Shown: positions 1 through 4,739 of the stretch, in pieces
How positions within the stretch are numbered: the first letter of the stretch is position 1
Layout of the letters: each line of letters begins with the position of its first letter
Assembly (NCBI GenBank): GCA_003554115.1
Contig: PWFE01000151.1
Coordinates: 1-5,176, forward strand
Reading direction: 5' to 3'
Length of the DNA stretch: 5,176 bases
From: Haloferacaceae archaeon
GTDB taxonomy: Archaea; Halobacteriota; Halobacteria; Halobacteriales; Haloferacaceae
Notes under the pieces: model-generated
Told to the model about the DNA's origin: nothing
The model's input: only the letters and a program-made list of their open reading frames with translations
Database searches by the model: none
Program-made: the position numbers and the translations under genes

Positions 1-984
1 CCACCGAGCGACAGAGGCCTCCCGGCGCTGCTCCGATTCGGCGTGATCAACCTCGATAAGCCCGCGGGGCCGTCCTCACACCAGGTCTCCGCGTGGGTCC
101 GGGACATGCTAAACGAGACGCTGGCGACCGTCGATCCCGAGGGCCCGCCGATCCCCGGGGTCGCACACGCCGGAACGCTCGATCCGAAGGTCACCGGTTG
201 CCTGCCGACGCTCACCGGGACGGCGACGCGGGCCGCACAGGTCTTCCTTGAGGGGCGAAAGGAGTACGTCTCGGCGCTCGAACTCCACGGGCCCGCCCCG
301 AGCGACTTCGCGTCAGTCGTCGCCGAGTTCGAGGGGCCGATCTATCAGAAGCCCCCGCGGAAGAGCGCCGTCAGTCGCCGACTTCGTGTCCGCCGGATCC
401 ATGGACTTGACCTGCTTGAACTCGACGGCCGCCGGGGGCTGCTTCGAATCCGGTGTGAGTCCGGGACGTACGTCCGAAAGCTCTGTCACGACATCGGGTT
501 GGCCGCCGGCGTCGGGGCGCACATGGGTCACCTCCGCCGGACCGCGACCGACCCGTTCGACGACCGGGACCTCCACACGCTTCAGGACCTCACGGACGCG
601 CTCGCGTGGGCGGCCGACGGCGACGAGACGTTCCTCCGCGAGGTCGTCCGCCCCGCCGAGGAGGCGTTCGTCCACCTTCCCTCGGTGACGATCGCGCCCA
701 GCGCGGCACGCACCGTCGCCACCGGCGCGCCGGTGTACGCCCCCGGCGTGATCGGGACCGCGGATCCGGTCGAGGACACCGCTGGACGGGCAGACGAGGC
801 CGATGGGTCGCCCGACGATTCCGGCTCGGACGGCTCGCCGGACGTCGAACACGACGCGGCGGAGGAGGACCCGCTCGTCGTCTGTTACACCCCCGACGGC
901 TCCGCGGTCTGTCTCGGGCGGCTCGTCGGTGACCCGGACGCGGACTCCGGGGTCGTCGTCGCGCTTGAGCGCGTCCTTTTATAA
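1..984 (+). CDS. cbf5: Cbf5/TruB-family RNA-guided tRNA/rRNA pseudouridine synthase (5' partial)
   Basis: Catalytic subunit of the archaeal H/ACA ribonucleoprotein (with Nop10, Gar1 and L7Ae), which converts uridine to pseudouridine in rRNA; archaeal Cbf5 can also act on tRNA U55. The frame is open from base 1. A GTG at 43 exists, but the 14 codons before it continue the family's N-terminus (ending LLRFG just before VINLDKPAGP), so the true start is probably left of the window. Visible motifs, numbering GTG43 as residue 1: the catalytic-Asp motif GTLDPKVTG at 44-52 (D47), YQKPP at 101-105, and GTYVRKLCHDIG at 141-152. A PUA domain follows from about 208 to the end. It is interrupted by a low-complexity acidic insert at about 240-276, which is unusual in length. 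Family assignment is secure; the start is not visible. Confidence 0.95.
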   Translation, partial: PPSDRGLPALLRFGVINLDKPAGPSSHQVSAWVRDMLNETLATVDPEGPPIPGVAHAGTLDPKVTGCLPTLTGTATRAAQVFLEGRKEYVSALELHGPAPSDFASVVAEFEGPIYQKPPRKSAVSRRLRVRRIHGLDLLELDGRRGLLRIRCESGTYVRKLCHDIGLAAGVGAHMGHLRRTATDPFDDRDLHTLQDLTDALAWAADGDETFLREVVRPAEEAFVHLPSVTIAPSAARTVATGAPVYAPGVIGTADPVEDTAGRADEADGSPDDSGSDGSPDVEHDAAEEDPLVVCYTPDGSAVCLGRLVGDPDADSGVVVALERVLL

Positions 985-985
985 C
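974..985 (+). promoter_or_regulatory. TATA box of the aspartoacylase-family gene
   Basis: The sequence tccttttataac overlaps the last codons and stop of cbf5. Its TATA core lies about 25-30 bp before the ATG at 1007, the spacing expected for a leaderless haloarchaeal transcript. No Shine-Dalgarno-like sequence is needed or evident. The downstream gene can therefore be transcribed independently of cbf5. Confidence 0.6.
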
Positions 986-1006
986 TCGACTCGTCGCAGG
1001 TTGGGT

Positions 1007-2092
1007 ATGCAACTCGGAACCGCGGCCGCCGAGCCGGGGAGCGTCGCGCGTGGCTGGTTCGACGTCGCCGACCTGCCGACCGGGACGGCCGAACGGCTTC
1101 CGGTACTCATCGCCAACGGCCCCGATCCGGGCCCGACGCTCTGGCTGACCGGCGGGGTGCACGGCGACGAGGCGACCGGGATCGCGACGGTCCTCGACGC
1201 GATGGATGCCTTCGAGGCCTCCCTGTCGACGCTCGTCGGGGCGGTCGTGGCCGTGCCCGTCGTCTCGCCGGCGGGGGTACGGCGGAACGCCCGACACACC
1301 TACTACGACGACGAGGACCCGAACCGCCACTTCCCGGACGCCGATGCGAGTTCCGCCCGTCCGCCGAAACTCCAGGAGCGGATCGACGCGCGGCTCTATG
1401 AGGTCATCGTCGAGGGTCCGGCCGCCGCGGACGCGCTCGTGGACTGTCACACCGCCGGGGTCGCGAGCGAGCCGTTCGCGATCCGCGACCGCGTCCTTTA
1501 CGGCGACCGTCGCACCGAGGCCGAGGCGGAGGCGCTCGCGGCGGACCTCGCGGCGCTCGTCGACGCCTTCGGCTTCCCGACGGTGATGGAGTATCCCGCC
1601 GCGGAGTACGTCGAGGAGAACCTCCAGCGGTCCGCCGCGGGCGCGGTCCTCAACGAGGCGGGGATCCCCGCGTTCACCGCCGAGTTGGGCGCACACAGCG
1701 TCGTCGACGACGAGCTCGCGGGGGCCGCGGTCGGGGGGATCCGCCGGGTCGCCGCCGAGTTAGGGCTGCTCCCGGCCGACGAGGTGGCGTCGTCGCCCGA
1801 GCCCCCGAACCCGCCCGTCCCGTTCCCCGTTCGGCGGTATCGTGGCCCGACCGCGGGGACGGCCGGGCTCGTTCGTCATCGAGTCGAGTCCGGCGAGGCG
1901 TTCGAGGAGGGTGACACCCTCGCGCGGGTCGTTTCGGCGACCGGCGAAACCCATGGCGAGATTCACGCGGCACACGACGGCTACGTGCTCGGCCGCGCGG
2001 AGGGGCTTGCGGTATATGAGGGCGACCCGATCGCGAGCCTCGCCGTGCGCGACGACGGCGACCTCGTCGTTCCGCGTGACTCGGCGGAGTGA
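1007..2092 (+). CDS. Succinylglutamate desuccinylase/aspartoacylase-family zinc hydrolase
   Basis: A 361-aa cytoplasmic protein of the M14 zinc-carboxypeptidase fold, AstE/AspA branch, which hydrolyses N-acyl amino acids or related amides; the substrate here is not readable. The first zinc-binding motif is H52-G-D-E55, inside GGVHGDEATG. Substrate-binding Arg/Asn residues follow at 92-94 and in DPNRHFP at 104-110. The second zinc ligand is H148 in VDCHTAG. The probable catalytic Glu is E226 in TAELGAH. Residues about 275-361 form a separate beta-rich tail (YRGPTAGTAGLV, then HAAHDGYVLG) like the C-terminal hybrid-barrel domain of this family. The open frame extends upstream to 803 inside cbf5. 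ATG 1007 was chosen because it has a TATA box at leaderless distance, begins the family-like region and avoids a long overlap. It follows cbf5 after 22 bp. Confidence 0.88.
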   Translation: MQLGTAAAEPGSVARGWFDVADLPTGTAERLPVLIANGPDPGPTLWLTGGVHGDEATGIATVLDAMDAFEASLSTLVGAVVAVPVVSPAGVRRNARHTYYDDEDPNRHFPDADASSARPPKLQERIDARLYEVIVEGPAAADALVDCHTAGVASEPFAIRDRVLYGDRRTEAEAEALAADLAALVDAFGFPTVMEYPAAEYVEENLQRSAAGAVLNEAGIPAFTAELGAHSVVDDELAGAAVGGIRRVAAELGLLPADEVASSPEPPNPPVPFPVRRYRGPTAGTAGLVRHRVESGEAFEEGDTLARVVSATGETHGEIHAAHDGYVLGRAEGLAVYEGDPIASLAVRDDGDLVVPRDSAE

Positions 2093-2134
2093 GAGTGTGG
2101 CCGTGGGGTCCCGGCTCGCCCCCGAAGCGAAGTC

Positions 2135-2142
2135 CTTAATTA
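2135..2142 (+). promoter_or_regulatory. TATA box of tRNA-Pro
   Basis: The sequence cttaatta, preceded by the purine-rich cgaag that could serve as a BRE, lies 30-37 bp upstream of the mature tRNA 5' end at 2172. This is typical of haloarchaeal tRNA promoters and implies a short 5' leader removed by RNase P. Confidence 0.55.
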
Positions 2143-2171
2143 CCGAACGCCCATCCGTTCGAATGCAGTCT

Positions 2172-2242
2172 GGGACCGTGGGGTAGTGGTATCCTCTGCG
2201 GATGGGGTCCGTAGGACTCGAGTTCGACTCTCGGCGGTCCCA
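2172..2242 (+). tRNA. tRNA-Pro (anticodon GGG)
   Basis: A full cloverleaf can be folded by hand. The acceptor stem is GGGACCG (2172-2178) with CGGTCCC (2235-2241) and discriminator A at 2242. The D arm spans 2181-2195 with loop AGTGGTA. The anticodon stem TGCGG (2197-2201) pairs with CCGTA (2209-2213) around loop ATGGGGT, giving anticodon GGG at 2204-2206. The T arm is TCGAG (2218-2222), loop TTCGACT and CTCGG (2230-2234). It is 71 nt, has no intron and no encoded CCA, as is usual in archaea. It reads CCC and CCU proline codons. Its 3' half is a classic integrase target, and base composition changes downstream of it. Confidence 0.97.
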
Positions 2243-2251
2243 TTTTTATTT
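2243..2251 (+). terminator. T-tract terminator after tRNA-Pro
   Basis: The tract tttttattt follows directly after the discriminator base. Archaeal RNA polymerase terminates intrinsically at such oligo-T runs without requiring a hairpin. Confidence 0.5.
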
Positions 2252-2410
2252 CGGTGCTACTCATTCGGAGCGGTGCGTAGATTGGGAGCGGGTGTGGGGT
2301 TCGAGATCTTACCGTTGGCGTCTAACTCGTCGTGGTGATCGCTCACGATCGTTCTTGACGGCGGGTCGGATGTGCACACTATCGATTTCCTAACTCCTCC
2401 GTCTTCGTGA

Positions 2411-2417
2411 TTTTATA
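2411..2417 (+). promoter_or_regulatory. Possible TATA box in the intergenic stretch
   Basis: The sequence ttttata would place a transcript start near 2440. That is compatible with either the small ORF at 2453 or a short non-coding RNA carrying the hairpin at 2524-2539. It is supported only by similarity to the TATA consensus. Confidence 0.3.
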
Positions 2418-2452
2418 CAGTAAACTTGGGGCGACGATCCCGGCGTGATCCT

Positions 2453-2611
2453 ATGTCTATCGCCAACTCAACGGACTGCTCGCGCCAGCGGATCGACCCG
2501 GGGGGTCGGTCGCCGGTTAGGGGTGTGGCTAATGCCACATCTTCTAAGGGACCCACCACGCTGTCGCTTTACCGAACCACCCAGTACGCGTATGCTACTG
2601 TTATAAAATAG
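2453..2611 (+). CDS. Possible small protein of unknown function (52 aa), doubtful
   Basis: The ATG lies about 35 bp after a TATA-like box and opens a 52-codon frame ending in TAG. The product is rich in Ser, Thr and Arg, has no membrane segment, zinc motif or recognised domain, and contains two well-separated cysteines at most. Third codon positions are only mildly G/C-biased (about 33 of 52) and the bias fades towards the AT-rich 3' end, which is weak evidence for coding. A 6-bp inverted repeat lies inside it. I do not recognise the sequence; it may be a chance frame within a non-coding region. Confidence 0.2.
   Translation: MSIANSTDCSRQRIDPGGRSPVRGVANATSSKGPTTLSLYRTTQYAYATVIK
2524..2539. 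repeat. Perfect 6-bp inverted repeat (hairpin)
   Basis: TGTGGC and GCCACA flank the 4-nt loop TAAT, extendable by one G-T pair. It could be an RNA hairpin or a dimeric regulator's operator. It is not followed by a T-tract, so it is not an obvious terminator. Confidence 0.45.
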
Positions 2612-2647
2612 AGATCTTTTCAGAACCTTTTTGATCGATTATTCCAC

Positions 2648-2655
2648 TATAATTA
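2648..2655 (+). promoter_or_regulatory. TATA box of the DUF6414-like gene
   Basis: The sequence tataatta is centred about 30 bp upstream of ATG 2682, which predicts a leaderless mRNA. The surrounding DNA is very AT-rich, so the exact box is uncertain by a few bases. Confidence 0.5.
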
Positions 2656-2681
2656 TATTGCGTAATTAGTAGAATACAGAT

Positions 2682-3596
2682 ATGGAGCCTCGGCAGTTTG
2701 TTTATTTAGACACAGGAGCTGTTCGTAGTTTATTGGCATCGCACAGTATTGCAGCACCCGATGAAATTAGAGAAACAAAAAAACAGGTTACAGAAGGCGG
2801 GAAAGAAGTTGGGTTTGATGTCGGGTTTTCTGTTCCCGGACTCAGTAGTGCAAATTTCTCGGGAGATCTATCTGATAGTGAGATTGGAAAGAGTGTACTT
2901 GAGTCGAACAGAAAAGTGAACGAGCAGTATTTATTTAATATTTTACACGACACAGTAGAAAACAGTGGGGAATTAGAAGATTTTACTCAAAGCGAAAATT
3001 CCATATCCGCAAATACTGGAGATATTATAAAAATATCAGGTGAAGGTTCTATTGACGATATTTATACGATGATGTCTGTTTTTGAATATGTTCTAGAATA
3101 TACTGGTGAAGACTCTGCGGAGGAAATTCGTGAGGCTAGAGAGATCGCATACGATGACAAAATAGGATTTAGTATTGATGTCCCCGAGACAACATATGAA
3201 TTTGGTATGGTTCTGGGAACTGAAAATCTCTGGGTAAACTCTCGTGAGATGATGCAAAACTATGAATACACCATATTTGGACGGGTGAGAATGACATTAC
3301 CAAAAGGTGAAAAATGGGACTATATGGACATTATGAGACTCGCATCTGTTATTTTGGATGATGATACGATGACTAAGGCTCGTAATACGATTACTAAATT
3401 TCTCGAGGGAATATCTAATATGTCTCCGTCAGTTGACTGGCCAGATCTAGAAGATGCATCTGAAAAGGGTCTTGATGAGTTTGAAGATGAGCAAATAGAC
3501 ACGTTCTCATCTGCAATTGGAGTGGAGATTGATCAAGACGATCTTTCCCTTGAGGGTCCCGGATTTGTTATTGAACCAATTGCGATCTACTGGTGA
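2682..3596 (+). CDS. DUF6414-like protein of unknown function
   Basis: A 304-aa soluble acidic protein with no signal peptide or membrane segment. The N-terminus carries FVYLDTGAVRSLLAS (6-20), and the C-terminus ends EPIAIYW. Both ends match my memory of DUF6414 proteins, which begin with a YLDT..V.SLLA motif and end in a PIAIYR-like strand; this assignment was not searched. Residues about 33-80 are Gly/Ser-rich and probably flexible, resembling the middle linker of that family. About 110-240 looks alpha/beta (GDIIKISGEGSIDD at 113-126), and 251-291 is strongly acidic. No catalytic motif is recognisable. Codon use is AT-rich, sharply unlike the genes at 1-2092, which suggests lateral acquisition. 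ATG 2682 is supported by a TATA box at leaderless distance. The function of the family is unknown to me. Confidence 0.75.
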   Translation: MEPRQFVYLDTGAVRSLLASHSIAAPDEIRETKKQVTEGGKEVGFDVGFSVPGLSSANFSGDLSDSEIGKSVLESNRKVNEQYLFNILHDTVENSGELEDFTQSENSISANTGDIIKISGEGSIDDIYTMMSVFEYVLEYTGEDSAEEIREAREIAYDDKIGFSIDVPETTYEFGMVLGTENLWVNSREMMQNYEYTIFGRVRMTLPKGEKWDYMDIMRLASVILDDDTMTKARNTITKFLEGISNMSPSVDWPDLEDASEKGLDEFEDEQIDTFSSAIGVEIDQDDLSLEGPGFVIEPIAIYW

Positions 3597-3650
3597 CCAG
3601 CTCTGGAGGTTTTCAATGGAGCCGATCGTTCAGTACCCCCTGATAGGTAG

Positions 3651-3659
3651 TTTATAAAT
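3651..3659 (+). promoter_or_regulatory. TATA box of the nuclease-like gene
   Basis: The sequence tttataaat lies 24-32 bp before ATG 3683, again the leaderless geometry. It indicates that this gene has its own transcript rather than depending on read-through from the DUF6414-like gene, whose stop lies 86 bp upstream of the ATG. Confidence 0.65.
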
Positions 3660-3682
3660 GGATACCATAATGAACATTCACC

Positions 3683-4210
3683 ATGAGCGAGATTAGGTAC
3701 TACTGTTACCCAAGAACCCAATCGCCCCCTGAGTTTTCTCACACAATTGCAGATGTTTTTCGAAAGCATGAGGAAAGGATATCGACGGAACAACTGGATG
3801 ATGGCCTCAAAAGCGACGAGGTACTTGAAGTCCTTCGGGGAGATCTAGAAGAAATCGGCTTCAACGTAGAGAAAGGAAAAAAGAAGGATGAAAAGATCCA
3901 CCGACCGGTACTGTTTGGGAAGAATGGAAAACCCCAACTGAAATACGAAGTGGATGGATATCACCCCAAGAAAAACTACGGACTCGAAGTCGAAGCTGGT
4001 CGTGCGTGGATGGGAAACGCGATCTACAGAGATCTAATTCAAGCGTCTGTAATGGTACAGATAGATACGCTCGTCCTTGCCGTACCGAACGTTTACAAGT
4101 ATTCTGGCGGTGAGAATTCTGCGTTCGATCTCACCCGAGATGTTGTCGAAACAATATACACTACAGAGCGGTTCGATCTCCCATTTAATACGATTCTTAT
4201 TGGTTATTAA
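3683..4210 (+). CDS. Uncharacterised protein with a PD-(D/E)XK nuclease-like core
   Basis: A 175-aa soluble protein. Seen directly: a helical N-terminal half (about 17-60), a Lys-rich stretch (64-71), then two probable strands YEVDGY (88-93) and YGLEVEAGRA (99-108). A helix with YRDLIQASV (115-123), a strand TLVLAVPNVY (129-138), a helix (about 149-161) and a final strand ending ILIGY follow. The pair D91 and E102-x-E104 fits the metal-binding core of the PD-(D/E)XK fold, with Glu in place of Lys as in BamHI (D94, E111, E113). I recall unnamed bacterial proteins with the same EVEAGR, LVxAVxNxY and ILxIGY pattern, so it seems to belong to a widespread uncharacterised family. Nuclease activity is inference. 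The gene is AT-shifted relative to the core genome, has its own promoter, and ends 7 bp before the end of the opposing pseudogene. Confidence 0.8.
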   Translation: MSEIRYYCYPRTQSPPEFSHTIADVFRKHEERISTEQLDDGLKSDEVLEVLRGDLEEIGFNVEKGKKKDEKIHRPVLFGKNGKPQLKYEVDGYHPKKNYGLEVEAGRAWMGNAIYRDLIQASVMVQIDTLVLAVPNVYKYSGGENSAFDLTRDVVETIYTTERFDLPFNTILIGY

Positions 4211-4217
4211 GAAGCGA

Positions 4218-4594
4218 TCAGAACATCTCGCCAATCGAGAGCTTCGCCTGTTGAATTTCCCGATGACTCCCACCCCCATGCCACCGTACAGTCGGTAGCC
4301 TCGACGCCGGCACAGTCGCCGTCTTGAGGATCTGTGGCCCCGCTTACGAACCCGGTACACGGCGAACCCGTATCGACCGCCCTGCTGCTGAAGCCGATCG
4401 TGGTACTTCTTGTAGATCTTGAACTTGCCCGGTTATCCGTCCGCGTGTCGCCGGACTGTCGCTTTGAACTCCCACGGTACGCCCTGCTTCGGTCCATCGT
4501 ACCAGCTCGTATCCCGCCGCTTGCCGTCCTCGTTGCGAGCGGTCCCGACGACGATCCACCGATGAGCGTCGGGATCGATGCGCCACACACGCAT
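4218..4594 (-). pseudogene. Broken haloarchaeal hypothetical gene (stop codon plus frameshift)
   Basis: On the minus strand an ATG at 4594 opens 53 codons (MRVWRIDPDAHRWIVVGTA at the start, then WYDGPKQGVPWEFKATVRR) and stops at TAA 4435-4433. The same frame continues directly after the stop with PGKFKIYKKYHDRL and GGRYGFAVYRVRKRG. Near 4334-4339 the sense shifts by one base into another frame reading QILKTATVPASRLPTVRWHG, then IQQAKLSIGEMF and a TGA at 4220-4218. The three parts read as one basic protein of about 125 aa, with G/C-rich codons typical of haloarchaea. The GGRYGFAVYR segment resembles small hypothetical proteins I associate with haloarchaeal mobile DNA, but I cannot name the family. 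An alternative is a short functional 53-aa remnant. Upstream of the ATG the frame is open only to a stop 14 codons away. Confidence 0.6.
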
Positions 4595-4701
4595 TTGATC
4601 GAGAGCGAGCAGAACATAAGGGACGCCTGTGATGAGCTAGATCCGACGGCATTCCAGCGGTTCAATACGGACGTGATCGGTCTACGCTATCGAACGGGAA
4701 T

Positions 4702-4722
4702 AAAAGTAAGTGGAAATAAAAA
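4702..4722 (-). terminator. Probable T-tract terminator of the pilin gene
   Basis: Read on the minus strand, oligo-T runs (TTTTT at 4722-4718 and TTTT at 4705-4702) lie 18-38 bp after the pilin stop codon. This is the usual form of archaeal intrinsic termination. Confidence 0.4.
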
Positions 4723-4739
4723 CTACAAGCTATTTTTTA

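Larger units (their letters stand above)
2252..2647. other. Gene-poor intergenic stretch downstream of tRNA-Pro
   Basis: About 400 bp between the tRNA terminator and the promoter of the DUF6414-like gene. Composition is intermediate: GC-moderate up to about 2580, then AT-rich. It holds a TATA-like box (2411-2417), a short doubtful ORF (2453-2611), a perfect 6-bp hairpin (2524-2539), a second TATA-like string at 2601-2608 (ttataaaa) and T-tracts at 2617-2620 and 2628-2632. I found no integrase remnant, no copy of the tRNA 3' end and no recognisable protein on either strand. An open frame starting at 2202 lies across the tRNA and is not a gene. Confidence 0.6.

Noticed and set aside
803..1006. 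Upstream extension of the zinc hydrolase frame
   Set aside because: The extra 68 residues are Arg/Ser/Thr-rich, lie within cbf5 in another frame and do not resemble the family; ATG 1007 has a TATA box at leaderless distance.
590..1696. Long minus-strand open frame of 368 codons opposite cbf5 and the zinc hydrolase gene
   Set aside because: Arg/Pro-rich shadow frame produced by high-GC coding DNA; both plus-strand genes have clear family motifs through this region.
2202..2393. 63-codon plus-strand ORF
   Set aside because: It starts inside the tRNA anticodon arm and runs across its terminator.
2549..2555. GGGACCC string resembling the tRNA-Pro acceptor stem, as a possible att repeat
   Set aside because: Only six or seven bases match and the neighbouring T-arm sequence is absent, so it is chance similarity.
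3597..3614. Small inverted repeat CCAG-CT-CTGG followed by TTTT as a terminator of the DUF6414-like gene
   Set aside because: The stem is only 4 bp with a 2-nt loop and the T run is short; too weak to annotate.
4207..4665. 152-codon minus-strand ORF, the longest in this segment
   Set aside because: Its product is Ser/Gly/Thr-rich and family-less, while two other frames on the same strand give protein-like segments of one broken gene.
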